Below are positions 1-7,414 of a stretch of 21,490 nt of DNA, one piece after another. Position numbers and translations under genes: made by a program. The stretch comes from an uncultured Eubacterium sp. (GTDB lineage Bacteria > Bacillota > Clostridia > Lachnospirales > Lachnospiraceae), in assembly GCA_910579075.1 (NCBI GenBank), contig CAJTSV010000013.1, positions 1 to 21,490 on the forward strand. Direction: 5' to 3'. Within the stretch, counting starts at the first letter, position 1. Every line of letters starts with the position of its first letter. Under the pieces are notes generated by a model. The model ran no database searches, was not told the origin of the DNA, and saw nothing but the letters and a program-made list of their open reading frames with translations.

Positions 1-37
1 TTTGCATCAGGGTGCAAAGACCTGCCTGATCTGTTAC
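1..37 (+). repeat. Copy A of a short diverged repeat (TTTGCA...TGCAAAG type)
   Basis: The core is TTTGCA, six bases, then TGCAAAG, followed by CCTG, TGA and GT-AC blocks. The same order of blocks occurs on the minus strand at 3554-3519, matching at roughly 28 of 36 positions with one single-base gap. It lies beyond the terminator at 39-83 and may continue past the left edge. Whether it is a genome-wide family cannot be seen here. Confidence 0.45.
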
Positions 38-38
38 T

Positions 39-83
39 AAAAACAGGCAGAACTCCCGCAATCCATTCCGGGTGTCCTGCCTG
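39..83 (-). terminator. Rho-independent terminator of the secreted-protein gene
   Basis: Read on the minus strand, CAGGCAG (83-77) pairs with CTGCCTG (50-44). The stem continues inward through a G.U pair, two more pairs, one mismatch and CCCG/CGGG, leaving a loop of about 10 nt. Five T follow directly (43-39). It starts about 50 bp after the stop codon at 136, the expected place for the end of this transcript. Confidence 0.85.
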
Positions 84-135
84 AATTTTCATTTCTTTCG
101 TTTATGCCGGGATAACAGCCTGCATTCCAGAAAAT

Positions 136-1947
136 CTATGGTGTTGTTTCCGTTTCTGTATCTGGCTGAGTTTCTGTATCTGGCTGAGTTTCTGTTTTTG
201 GTTCCGTTTTAAGCGGTGTTATTTTAACATCCTCAAACTCATAATTAGCAGCTGTCCCAGCCCAATCCACAGTACTATAATACATTTGTTTGGAATCAAT
301 TTCCAGGCTCGCTGAAATAATCCCGTTTTCCTTCATATAGTCCGTTACCTGTTCTAAAACGTCTTTGTTAATGATAATCAGATACATATCTCCGCTGTAA
401 TATATATGATTTTTATCATCATATACATCAAGAGAGGCAAGAAGTTTTCCATCCGTCGTTATGTCATCCTTATCCGCCTCTACAGGGCCAAACTCCCATT
501 CGTCCTCATGCTTCATACTCACTATCATCATCTGGCCATCTGACTGCTGCTTCACATCCGGTAAATATAACACTGCCTTCACAGCATCTGGAACCGATGG
601 ATGCTTCAGATTCATTTTTAATTTTAAAAGCGCAGACATGGTAACGGTTTCTGACTCTGCTGAAATTGCCGAACGTGTCACAATAATAGATACATGCGGA
701 CTCATAACTTCAACAGCTTCCTCCTTGATATAAACGTAGTCGTGACCGCCGCCAATACCGCCACTGCCGCCAGGACCACCGCCAGGATAATCTGTATCAA
801 TCGAAGGCCCGGTCGGAATCAGCGAAGGCCCGGTTACCGGCGGGTAATAAGTCGAAGGAGGCGCGGTGGAACTGCCGCCGCCAAAAATATTCACTGTTCC
901 CGCCATTTTCTGGATTGAACCGTCAGCCCTTTTTATTGTAATTGGCACTTTCGTATTGTTCTTAATATCTGCCTTTACTTTTTCGGACTTGATTTCTACC
1001 GTGCTGTTTTCTGCGCCTTCATTGAAGGTAATCTCTGCTGATGCATGCATTTCCACATGCAAAGGTGCCGATGTCTCAAGTACCGTGCCTTCTGCGGTTT
1101 CCTCAATGACTGTCTTTATCGGTTCCTCCGGCTTGCCGGAAACCTTTAATTCCATTTTTGCACTGATGGACACTTCATTGATTTTTCCGTTTACTTCCAG
1201 GCTGACTTTCGCATCTGCCTTCGCAAAATTCAGTCTGTCTAAGGATGCCCCCTGATTGACGACAATACGGGCTGCCTGTGCCACTACCTTCATGACATTG
1301 CCAATGGCATTCTCAATCCAGGTGTCCGGCTTGATTGCCTGCAGCGTAATGGAATTGAACCTGCCGCTGTTTTCGATGTCTGCTGCCGGGGCATATACAA
1401 TCAGGTCTGTCTGCGCGTAATTTCCATCCGGAATTACCAGCTTTCCTGGCTGGTCCGTATGGATTTCCAGCTTTTTCAGGTTTCTGCTTTTCAGTGCCTT
1501 ATCCAGCTCTGCCTGAGTCGAAACCTTTGCTTCCTCTGGATTTAATGTGTCTGCTGCAATCACTTTTACCCTGCAGCGGACGGTCTTTTTCGTGAACTTC
1601 TTCCTTGCAGTAGTGCGAAGCTCGGCCTTTACCGTCGTCCGTCCTTCTGACTTGCCCTTAATCATAAAGGACGATGCTGTTTTGCCATATACCATGGCAA
1701 CCGTGCGGTCTTTTGTGGAAACCTTTTTAATCTTCCACCCAAGCGTGTTGTTTTTGAGCGTCATGCGGTTTGCCTGGCCTGTTTTCAGCGTCTTAAATGA
1801 AGTCCGCAGGCTGACATACGGCTCTGCCGCTTTCACGGGCAGCGGGCGGGCGGCCGGTAAGACGGAAGCTGCCACGGCGGCTGCCAGCATGATGGCTGCT
1901 GTCTTTTTCATGCAGCCTTTTTTGGATTTTATTTTTCCAAAATCCAT
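136..1947 (-). CDS. Secreted protein with Ig-like domain and Thr/Glu-rich repeat tail
   Basis: This 603-residue protein has a signal peptide: the basic start MKKTAA at residue 13, a hydrophobic stretch at about 16-34, and a likely cleavage near VKAA at 38-41. Residues about 42-130 look like a bacterial Ig-like (Big-type) domain. About 145-350 are rich in short beta-strand-like segments, possibly a solenoid. About 355-405 form a Gly/Pro/Ser linker, about 405-580 a second globular part, and the last 25 residues a tail of TETQPD repeats. No LPXTG motif or C-terminal membrane segment follows, so it is probably released or held non-covalently. The start is set by AAGGAGGGG six bases before ATG at 1947. 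It stands alone between a terminator and ackA. The family is not recognised and the function is unknown; a surface or matrix role is inference. Confidence 0.85.
   Translation of the reverse strand: MDFGKIKSKKGCMKKTAAIMLAAAVAASVLPAARPLPVKAAEPYVSLRTSFKTLKTGQANRMTLKNNTLGWKIKKVSTKDRTVAMVYGKTASSFMIKGKSEGRTTVKAELRTTARKKFTKKTVRCRVKVIAADTLNPEEAKVSTQAELDKALKSRNLKKLEIHTDQPGKLVIPDGNYAQTDLIVYAPAADIENSGRFNSITLQAIKPDTWIENAIGNVMKVVAQAARIVVNQGASLDRLNFAKADAKVSLEVNGKINEVSISAKMELKVSGKPEEPIKTVIEETAEGTVLETSAPLHVEMHASAEITFNEGAENSTVEIKSEKVKADIKNNTKVPITIKRADGSIQKMAGTVNIFGGGSSTAPPSTYYPPVTGPSLIPTGPSIDTDYPGGGPGGSGGIGGGHDYVYIKEEAVEVMSPHVSIIVTRSAISAESETVTMSALLKLKMNLKHPSVPDAVKAVLYLPDVKQQSDGQMMIVSMKHEDEWEFGPVEADKDDITTDGKLLASLDVYDDKNHIYYSGDMYLIIINKDVLEQVTDYMKENGIISASLEIDSKQMYYSTVDWAGTAANYEFEDVKITPLKTEPKTETQPDTETQPDTETETTP
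152..195 (-). repeat. 18-bp tandem repeat encoding the C-terminal tail
   Basis: An 18-bp unit (plus strand GTTTCTGTATCTGGCTGA) occurs twice without change at 152-169 and 170-187. A partial third copy follows at 188-195. It encodes repeated TETQPD units at the end of the secreted protein. The unit is a multiple of three, so copy-number change would keep the frame. Confidence 0.9.
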
Positions 1948-1985
1948 AATTCCCCTCCTTATTTATGTAGTGATGTATCAGTTCT

Positions 1986-2014
1986 ATTTTACCAAAACAG
2001 GGAATTTGGGAAAG
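1986..2014 (-). promoter_or_regulatory. Candidate extended -10 promoter for the secreted-protein gene
   Basis: On the minus strand TGG precedes TAAAAT (1991-1986), giving an extended -10 (TGnTAAAAT). The -35 is poor: CTTTCC at 17-bp spacing or TTTCCC at 16. It lies about 40 bp upstream of the start codon. Confidence 0.4.
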
Positions 2015-2069
2015 CGGTTCAGCACCATCTGCATCTTTTTGGGTACAGATTGCAGGAGCAATATCATAA

Positions 2070-2168
2070 AAATGGGGCTGCCGCACTGAGAAAACGGATA
2101 CAAGATATCGTTTATTTGAATCATTCTTATATCTTGTATATGTTTTTCTTCATGCAGCAGCCCCATTT
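2070..2168. repeat. 99-bp imperfect palindrome, MITE-like, may also terminate ackA
   Basis: The outer arms pair perfectly over 12 bp (AAATGGGGCTGC at 2070-2081 with its complement at 2157-2168). Further pairing runs inward (GCA/TGC, GAGAAAA/TTTTTCT with one wobble). An inner perfect 11-bp stem follows, ATACAAGATAT (2098-2108) with ATATCTTGTAT (2129-2139), and a loop of 20 bases. TCATA occurs on both sides (2064-2068 and 2168-2172) and could be a target-site duplication. On the minus strand the arm ends in a short T run, so the hairpin could also terminate ackA, whose stop is 50 bp upstream. It contains no gene. A mobile origin is inference. Confidence 0.6.
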
Positions 2169-2218
2169 CATAGACTGACAAACATCTTTTCTTAAAATTT
2201 TTGCGGATATTTATCCTT

Positions 2219-3409
2219 TTATTTCAAAAGTGCAACGGTCTCCCTTGCAATTGCCAGTTCCTCATTTGTCGGAATGACAAGCACTTTTACTTTCGAATCC
2301 GGTGTTGAAATCACGATTTCCTCGCCGCGCTTTTTGTTTGCTTCTTCATCAATCTGAATGCCCAGATAACCCAGGCTTTCACAAATCTGCCTGCGTGTCA
2401 CGCCGTTATTCTCGCCAAGCCCTGCAGTAAAGCAGATGCAGTCCACGCCGTTCATAGCTGCCGCATAGGCACCTATGTATTTCAATACACGGTAATTAAA
2501 TACACGCTGCGCAGCTGCGGCACGTTCATTGCCTTCCAGTTCTGCCGCTTCCAGGTCGCGGAAATCCGAAGAAACACCGGAAAGCCCCATGACACCGGAT
2601 TTTTTATTTAATACATTCAGGATGCCGGCCATATCCAGCCCTTCCTTTTTTGCAATATATTCTACCGCAGACGGGTCAATATCACCGGAACGGGTTCCCA
2701 TTACAAGCCCTTCCAGCGGGGATAATCCCATGGAGGTATCGACGGATTTTCCGTTTTTCACGGCACAGACGGATGCGCCGTTGCCAAGATGGCAGACAAT
2801 CGTCTTTAACGATTCATACGGCCTGTCTAAAATAGCTGCGGCACGTCTGGACACATAGCTGTGGCTGGTTCCGTGAAAGCCGTATTTGCGGACGCCGTAT
2901 TTTTCATAATATTCATACGGAACACCGTACAGGTACGCTTCCTGCGGCATCGTCTGGTGGAAGGCGGTATCAAACACGCCAGCCATCGGCGTTTCCGGCA
3001 TCAGCTCCTGGCATGCGCGCACGCCGATTAAATTGGCCGGGTTATGAAGCGGCGCAAGGTCGGAACATTCCTCAACAGCCTGTATCATTTCATCCGTTAT
3101 AATAGCAGAAGCCGCAAATTTCTCGCCGCCGTGCACAATCCGGTGGCCCACCGCACCGATTTCGTCCAGGCTTTTCAAAACGCCGCTCTTTTCGTTTGTC
3201 AGCGCGTCAATCACCATCTGAATCGCCTGCTTATGGGTCGGCATCGGTGCTTCGGTGATTTCCTTTTCCCCGCCTTTCGGCTCGTAAACAAGCCTTCCGT
3301 CAATGCCGATGCGTTCGCACAGTCCCTTTGCCAGCACGCCCTCGGTTGCAGAATCGATAACCTGGTATTTTAATGATGAACTGCCGCAGTTAATAACTAA
3401 TACATTCAT
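2219..3409 (-). CDS. ackA: Acetate kinase
   Basis: It catalyses acetyl phosphate + ADP to acetate + ATP, the ATP-yielding step of acetate fermentation in the cytoplasm. The length, 396 aa, is usual for the family. Visible motifs are the N-terminal NCGSSSLKY (7-15), GHRIVHGG with Arg90, FDTAFH with Asp147, GFHGTSH with His179, HLGNGAS at 207-213 and GTRSGD with Arg240. These correspond to the known substrate-binding and catalytic residues. The start has AAAGGAGAAGGAAT before ATG. The usual partner pta is not adjacent: upstream is the glgCD terminator and downstream the palindrome at 2070-2168. It appears monocistronic from the promoter at 3452-3480. Confidence 0.98.
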   Translation of the reverse strand: MNVLVINCGSSSLKYQVIDSATEGVLAKGLCERIGIDGRLVYEPKGGEKEITEAPMPTHKQAIQMVIDALTNEKSGVLKSLDEIGAVGHRIVHGGEKFAASAIITDEMIQAVEECSDLAPLHNPANLIGVRACQELMPETPMAGVFDTAFHQTMPQEAYLYGVPYEYYEKYGVRKYGFHGTSHSYVSRRAAAILDRPYESLKTIVCHLGNGASVCAVKNGKSVDTSMGLSPLEGLVMGTRSGDIDPSAVEYIAKKEGLDMAGILNVLNKKSGVMGLSGVSSDFRDLEAAELEGNERAAAAQRVFNYRVLKYIGAYAAAMNGVDCICFTAGLGENNGVTRRQICESLGYLGIQIDEEANKKRGEEIVISTPDSKVKVLVIPTNEELAIARETVALLK

Positions 3410-3437
3410 ATTCCTTCTCCTTTATCAAAATTTCTTG

Positions 3438-3447
3438 CATACGTATG
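3438..3447. promoter_or_regulatory. 10-bp perfect palindrome at the ackA transcription start
   Basis: CATACGTATG is its own reverse complement. It sits 4 bp downstream of the -10 of the ackA promoter, so it would overlap the start of transcription. It could be an operator, but ten palindromic bases also occur by chance, and no regulator is encoded nearby. Confidence 0.25.
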
Positions 3448-3451
3448 TTTT

Positions 3452-3480
3452 ATTATAAACCTAATTTTCAGCAGATACAA
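3452..3480 (-). promoter_or_regulatory. Sigma-A type promoter of ackA
   Basis: On the minus strand there is TTGTAT (3480-3475), 17 bp, then a perfect TATAAT (3457-3452). The -35 matches only in its first three bases. It lies about 45 bp upstream of the start codon. Confidence 0.6.
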
Positions 3481-3518
3481 GAACTGTTAAAATTTTGACA
3501 AGCCAGTCCCAACCGTCT

Positions 3519-3554
3519 GTTACTGTTCACACAGGACTTTGCACCTGCTGCAAA
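3519..3554 (-). repeat. Copy B of the TTTGCA...TGCAAAG repeat
   Basis: On the minus strand TTTGCA, GCAGG and TGCAAAG are followed by CCTG, TGA and GT-AC blocks in the same order as at 1-37. It lies in the gap between the ackA promoter and the glgCD terminator, in inverted orientation to copy A. The TTTGCA/TGCAAA arms can form a small hairpin. Nothing else is recognised between 3481 and 3600. Confidence 0.45.
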
Positions 3555-3600
3555 GCCCGAAAGAAAGCGACAATCATGCCGGGAATGAATCCAGCCCATG

Positions 3601-3635
3601 AAAAAAGAGGGACTCACAGACAAGTCCCCCTTTTT
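3601..3635 (-). terminator. Rho-independent terminator of glgCD
   Basis: On the minus strand GGGGGACT pairs with AGTCCCTC across an 8-nt loop with one mismatch, and six T follow (3606-3601). A-T pairs extend the stem, and the plus strand also has a T run, so it may act in both directions. It lies about 70 bp after the glgD stop. Confidence 0.85.
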
Positions 3636-3704
3636 CTTACTGATTTTTTATATCTGTTTTATGTATCTTATATCCGGCCGGTTTGCCACATGCATGTCAG
3701 GCTG

Positions 3705-4847
3705 CTATACAACCTGCCGCTTTGCCACAAATACCGGGAAAGAATCCGTTCCTTTCAGCTCCTTGCCCTCGGAAATCGTAACCTTCTTGTCTGTAATGAC
3801 ATATTCCACGTTCACGCCCGGCTCTACAATGGTGTCCTGCATCAGGATGGCATTTTTCACCTTTGCGCCCTTGCCGACTTTTACGCCACGGAACAGGATG
3901 CAGTTTTCAATTTCGCCTTCAATCACGCAGCCGTCAGCTACCATGACATTCTTTGCAGATGCACCGTCTACATAACGTGTCGGGTTGTCGTCACGGATTT
4001 TTGTATAAATCGAATTCCGTTCAAACAGTGCAGACAGGTTCGCATCATCCAAAAGACGCATATTCTCATCAAAATAACTCTTAAGGTCGGTAATGCGTGC
4101 TACATAGTCTGTATATTCATAGCCGTTGATAGTCAGCTCGTTAATGCGCGGAAGCAGCACATCGCGTTCCAGATAAACACCGCCGCCGATAAATGCTTCG
4201 TTTACAAGCTTAATCAGCTGTTCGCGCTCGAATACATAAATATTCATCGAGAAGTTCTGCACGCCGGTTTCCTGTGAGTTGATGTGGATTTTCTTTACGC
4301 GTTTTTCTTCGAGGTCAAACGTGTAATACATTGCCTTGCGAAGGTCATCCGACTTGCGGATGCTTGCCGGGAGTTCTTCCCTTGTATATGCCACGGTCAC
4401 TTCTGCGCCGCTTTCAATATGTGCCTTTAACAGTGCCTTAAAATCAAAGTTGAATGCAATGTTGGCATCTGACATAATGACATATTTTTCCTTCTGGGAT
4501 TTCAAAAAGCTTAAAATACTTGCAATCGAGCCAACCTTGCCGCTGTAAATGCCTGTGTTTTTCTGTGCAAATGGCGGGAAGATATTCAAACCGCCGTTTT
4601 TGCGTGTCAGGTCCCATTCACGGCCGGAGCCTAAATGGTCAAGCAGGGAAAAGTAATTTTCGCGTACTAATACCGTAATATTGTCAATCCCGCAGTTTAC
4701 CATGCTGGACAATACAAAGTCAATCATGCGGTAACGGCTTCCAAACGGAATTGATGCCATCAGGCGTTCATTTGTCAATTCAGATACAAGTTCATCATAA
4801 ACATTTGGGAAAATAATGCCCAGTGCGTTCGTATTGGTATTTATCAT
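3705..4847 (-). CDS. glgD: GlgD, regulatory subunit of glucose-1-phosphate adenylyltransferase
   Basis: This 380-aa protein has the nucleotidyltransferase fold of ADP-glucose pyrophosphorylase plus a C-terminal left-handed beta-helix (repeats such as MVADGCVIEGEIENC at about 300-315). The GGxGxRL loop that binds nucleotide in GlgC is missing here; the equivalent stretch reads LGIIFPNVYDEL (9-20). This is the known mark of GlgD, a poorly active partner that forms a mixed tetramer with GlgC in Bacillota and modulates it. The ATG overlaps the glgC stop by 4 bp (ATGA), so translation is probably coupled and subunits made in balance. A terminator follows at 3601-3635. Confidence 0.95.
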   Translation of the reverse strand: MINTNTNALGIIFPNVYDELVSELTNERLMASIPFGSRYRMIDFVLSSMVNCGIDNITVLVRENYFSLLDHLGSGREWDLTRKNGGLNIFPPFAQKNTGIYSGKVGSIASILSFLKSQKEKYVIMSDANIAFNFDFKALLKAHIESGAEVTVAYTREELPASIRKSDDLRKAMYYTFDLEEKRVKKIHINSQETGVQNFSMNIYVFEREQLIKLVNEAFIGGGVYLERDVLLPRINELTINGYEYTDYVARITDLKSYFDENMRLLDDANLSALFERNSIYTKIRDDNPTRYVDGASAKNVMVADGCVIEGEIENCILFRGVKVGKGAKVKNAILMQDTIVEPGVNVEYVITDKKVTISEGKELKGTDSFPVFVAKRQVV

Positions 4848-6049
4848 TGTCTGTCACCGTCCTTTACATTATCACTGACCATGGCATTTGGTCCGATTAT
4901 GGCATCGTCGCCAACATACACGCCGGAGCCGACCGTTGCTACGCCTGCCTCGCCGCCTTCCGGCATCTGCCCTACAACGGCATTCTTTCCAATTACAACG
5001 TTTTCTGCGATGATGCAGTGTTTTACCTTCGCACCGGATTTAATCAGCGTGCCGCCCATAATAACTGCGTCTTCTACTTCTGCGCCTTCTTCAATCTTAA
5101 CGCCTGCAAATAAGATGGAATGCTTTACCCTGCCGGAAATGTTGCAGCCGTCTGTAATCATGGAATTTTCCACAACCGCGCCGGAGTTGATTTTATGTCC
5201 GGTCATGCCGCTGTTACGGCTGTAAATTTTCCATTTTTCATCAAACAGGTTAATGCCGCTGTGTTCCGGGTCAAGCACTTCCATGTTTGCTTCCCATAAG
5301 GATGAAATTGTTCCGACATCCTTCCAGTAACCGTCAAAATGATATGCATACATGTTTCTTTTGTCTTTTAACAGGTTTGGAATGATATTGTTGCCAAAGT
5401 CATTTTCGGAATTCGGGTCTTCCTCGTCTTCAATCAGATATTTGCGAAGGATATCCCAGTTGAATATGTAAATGCCCATGGACGCCAGATTGGACTTCGG
5501 CTCCTTTGGTTTTTCCTGGAATTCCACAATCTTGTCATTTTCATCCGCAACCATAAGGCCGAACCGGGAAGCTTCCTCCCACGGCACTTCCATAACCGCT
5601 ACGCTGAATTCCGCACCCTTTTCCTTGTGGAACCGGAGAAAATCGCTGTAATCCTGCTTGCAGATCTGGTCGCCGGAAAGAATAATGACATATTTCGGGT
5701 CATAACGGTCTATAAAAGAAATATTCTGATAAATCGCATTTGCCGTGCCCTTATACCAGTCCGAGCCGGATGCCTGCTGGTACGGCGGAAGTACATGCAC
5801 GCCGCCATACAGACGGTCCAAATCCCATGGCTGCCCGTTTCCAATATATTCATTCAGAATCAGCGGCTGATACTGTGTTAAAATACCGACTGTATCAATC
5901 CCTGAGTTCACGCAGTTTGACAGCGGAAAATCAATAATGCGGTACTTGCCGCCAAATGGTACTGCAGGTTTTGCGAGCTTCTGGGTCAGCGCATAAAGAC
6001 GGGAGCCCTGTCCACCGGCAAGAAGCATAGCAATCATTTCTTTACCCAT
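4844..6049 (-). CDS. glgC: Glucose-1-phosphate adenylyltransferase, catalytic subunit GlgC
   Basis: It makes ADP-glucose from glucose 1-phosphate and ATP, the committed step of bacterial glycogen synthesis, in the cytoplasm. The protein has 401 aa. The signature MLLAGGQGSRLYALT is at 8-22, followed by KLAKPAVPFGGKYRIIDFPLS. LSGDQICKQDY lies near 125-135, WKDVGT near 245-250, and the C-terminal third is a hexapeptide-type beta-helix. The start is fixed by AAGGAG seven bases before ATG. It is the first gene of the glgC-glgD operon. Glycogen synthase, branching enzyme and phosphorylase are not in the window. The promoter at 6209-6237 and a structured leader precede it. Confidence 0.97.
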   Translation of the reverse strand: MGKEMIAMLLAGGQGSRLYALTQKLAKPAVPFGGKYRIIDFPLSNCVNSGIDTVGILTQYQPLILNEYIGNGQPWDLDRLYGGVHVLPPYQQASGSDWYKGTANAIYQNISFIDRYDPKYVIILSGDQICKQDYSDFLRFHKEKGAEFSVAVMEVPWEEASRFGLMVADENDKIVEFQEKPKEPKSNLASMGIYIFNWDILRKYLIEDEEDPNSENDFGNNIIPNLLKDKRNMYAYHFDGYWKDVGTISSLWEANMEVLDPEHSGINLFDEKWKIYSRNSGMTGHKINSGAVVENSMITDGCNISGRVKHSILFAGVKIEEGAEVEDAVIMGGTLIKSGAKVKHCIIAENVVIGKNAVVGQMPEGGEAGVATVGSGVYVGDDAIIGPNAMVSDNVKDGDRQ

Positions 6050-6125
6050 TTTTTATCTCCTTTTCTATCCCTGATTAGTCTTTCGCAGGACGGCTGTGCC
6101 TGCCAGGCCGCCCGGCATGACAGAT

Positions 6126-6197
6126 ACAGCAGTTCTGCTGTCTTCGAAATGCACCCGTTATCGACATTTTCTGACTTCAATGAAGCAGATGCATTTC
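6126..6197 (-). promoter_or_regulatory. Hairpin-rich 5' leader of glgCD, possible RNA regulatory region
   Basis: The leader between the promoter start (about 6202) and the glgC ribosome site is about 150 nt long. It contains an inverted pair GAAATGCA (6146-6153) and TGCATTTC (6190-6197). Nested inside is CTG(A)CTTCA/TGAAGCAG (about 6171-6188), and next to it ACAGCAG-TT-CTGCTGT (6126-6141). A short GCCTG-G-CAGGC hairpin lies nearer the gene. I do not recognise a riboswitch class, and none of the hairpins carries a T run. Confidence 0.35.
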
Positions 6198-6208
6198 CAA
6201 TTGTTATC

Positions 6209-6242
6209 ATTGTACATGATTATTCCATTTTTGTAAACAAAA
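6209..6242 (-). promoter_or_regulatory. Sigma-A promoter of glgCD with palindrome over the -35
   Basis: On the minus strand TTTACA (6237-6232), 17 bp, then TACAAT (6214-6209); each element matches consensus at five of six positions. An inverted repeat TTTTGT-AA-ACAAAA (6229-6242) covers the -35 and could bind a regulator. The start of transcription would be near 6202, leaving a leader of about 150 nt. Confidence 0.75.
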
Positions 6243-6264
6243 TATTGCAATTTTACTAAAAATA

Positions 6265-7257
6265 TTATTTTGCATCCGGAACTGTTTCAAAACCCTCAGG
6301 ATTACCGCCGGATTGCAGGTGAATCCTGACCGCATCCCCGTAGTACCCAGCCCCTGTCACAACCTGTTCCGACACGCCGCCGTTTAGCAGGCTCCGGTTG
6401 TAAAAATGAATATGCCCTGCAAATACAGCCGCAACCGGACTGTTTTGTGCAAATACGGCGTCCAGCACCTTCTGCGTCGTTTTATTGGGCCTGCATGCGG
6501 TCTCACCGAGCAGGACACGGCACCTGCCATTCTTCGAAAGCCCCCAGACCTCATCCGCCTGCTGTTCCAGCCTGGAATTTTCCTGCTCCGGCTGCAGCGG
6601 CACATGCGTCACCAGGATAACAGGCTTTGTCCCTTTTAAATAAGGCATCAGCGCTTTTGCGGCACCTTTGTCAAACTGATTGTTTTTATCATTCAGCCCG
6701 GCTATGACAAGGTCGTCAAATTCCATAATGGAATACTGCTCTTTTGTTTTTGTCAGGTTATAAAGCCTTGGAAAATACTGGCTGTAAGCCTTTTTGGAAA
6801 AATACTCGCTGCCGTACTCAAAATCATGGTTGCCCGTGACATACAGATACGGCATGTCCAGGCGGTCTATCTCGTCCTGTACAAAATCAATGGACGCCTG
6901 CATGGCCGAGTCGGTAATATCCCCTGCAAAAACCGTAACGTCCATGCCGCTTTTCACGGATTCGGTAATCAGGCTGTGAAACGTGCGGACAGCGGATTTC
7001 CCGCTTTCCTGCTCAAAGGCAAGCCTTCGCGCCTGTGCTTTTTCCATCAGTTTTGCATCCCGTTCATCACACAGGCTGATATGCGTATCTGCAATCAGCA
7101 GGATATCGTAATCGCGCCGGATGCCTTCTATCTGCAGGAATTCTTCCTGAATGCGGATGCTGCCGGGCCAGTCAGCCTTTTGCACGGCCCAGGCCAAAGC
7201 CGCGGCGGCACACAAAAGAACAAATGCCTGTATTCTGTTTTTATGCCTCACTGTCAT
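6265..7257 (-). CDS. Membrane-anchored calcineurin-like metallophosphoesterase
   Basis: This 330-aa protein has an N-terminal hydrophobic segment (about 10-25) that is a signal anchor or signal peptide, so the catalytic part is probably outside the membrane. All metal-binding motifs of the family are present in order: DTH (57-59), GD (112-113), GNHD (142-145), VTH (216-218) and GHIH (281-284). It should hydrolyse a phosphoester, but the substrate cannot be told; YkuE/YaeI-type proteins with a similar layout act on lipid or nucleotide phosphates. The start has AAGGAG eight bases before ATG. It is divergent from tmcAL and upstream of glgC on the same strand, with no clear terminator between. 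Confidence 0.9.
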   Translation of the reverse strand: MTVRHKNRIQAFVLLCAAAALAWAVQKADWPGSIRIQEEFLQIEGIRRDYDILLIADTHISLCDERDAKLMEKAQARRLAFEQESGKSAVRTFHSLITESVKSGMDVTVFAGDITDSAMQASIDFVQDEIDRLDMPYLYVTGNHDFEYGSEYFSKKAYSQYFPRLYNLTKTKEQYSIMEFDDLVIAGLNDKNNQFDKGAAKALMPYLKGTKPVILVTHVPLQPEQENSRLEQQADEVWGLSKNGRCRVLLGETACRPNKTTQKVLDAVFAQNSPVAAVFAGHIHFYNRSLLNGGVSEQVVTGAGYYGDAVRIHLQSGGNPEGFETVPDAK

Positions 7258-7308
7258 ATTTTATGCTCCTTTTTCTTAATTACCAGCCATTTTCCGCTGC
7301 CATGCTTT

Positions 7309-7337
7309 ATCGTACCATTCCGGCAGCATTTATGCAA
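7309..7337 (-). promoter_or_regulatory. Weak candidate promoter of the metallophosphoesterase gene
   Basis: On the minus strand TTGCAT (7337-7332), 17 bp, then TACGAT (7314-7309) preceded by TGG, giving an extended -10. Both hexamers are imperfect. It sits back to back with the tmcAL promoter. Confidence 0.3.
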
Positions 7338-7345
7338 TCCCATGC

Positions 7346-7374
7346 TTTACAGCGGCTATGCGCTCTGCTATAAT
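7346..7374 (+). promoter_or_regulatory. Sigma-A promoter of tmcAL
   Basis: TTTACA (7346-7351), 17 bp, then a perfect TATAAT (7369-7374). Transcription would start near 7381, about 34 bases before the chosen start codon. An in-frame ATG at 7358 lies inside the promoter and so cannot be the start of translation from this transcript. Confidence 0.8.
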
Positions 7375-7414
7375 CTCAGGGATATTTCAAACACGCCCCA
7401 GGGAAAGGATTTTT

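Noticed and set aside
22..50. Hairpin CTGCCTG/CAGGCAG as an alternative terminator
   Set aside because: It competes with the longer stem at 44-83, which is directly followed by TTTTT on the minus strand; this one is not followed by a T run.
152..195. CRISPR-like array
   Set aside because: The repeats are contiguous, without spacers, and in frame in a coding region.
1984..2181. Small minus-strand open frame of 65 codons between ackA and the secreted-protein gene
   Set aside because: It runs through the 99-bp palindrome, has no ribosome site, and its translation looks unlike a protein.
3495..4277. Plus-strand open frame of 260 codons
   Set aside because: It lies mostly antisense to glgD, which has clear family motifs; no ribosome site or family resemblance.
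3705..4847. GlgD as a broken glgC copy
   Set aside because: Loss of the GGxGxRL loop is the normal state of GlgD, the frame is intact and the 4-bp overlap with glgC is typical.
7358..7414. Upstream in-frame start for tmcAL
   Set aside because: The ATG lies between the -35 and -10 of the promoter; family homology and the ribosome site begin at 7415.
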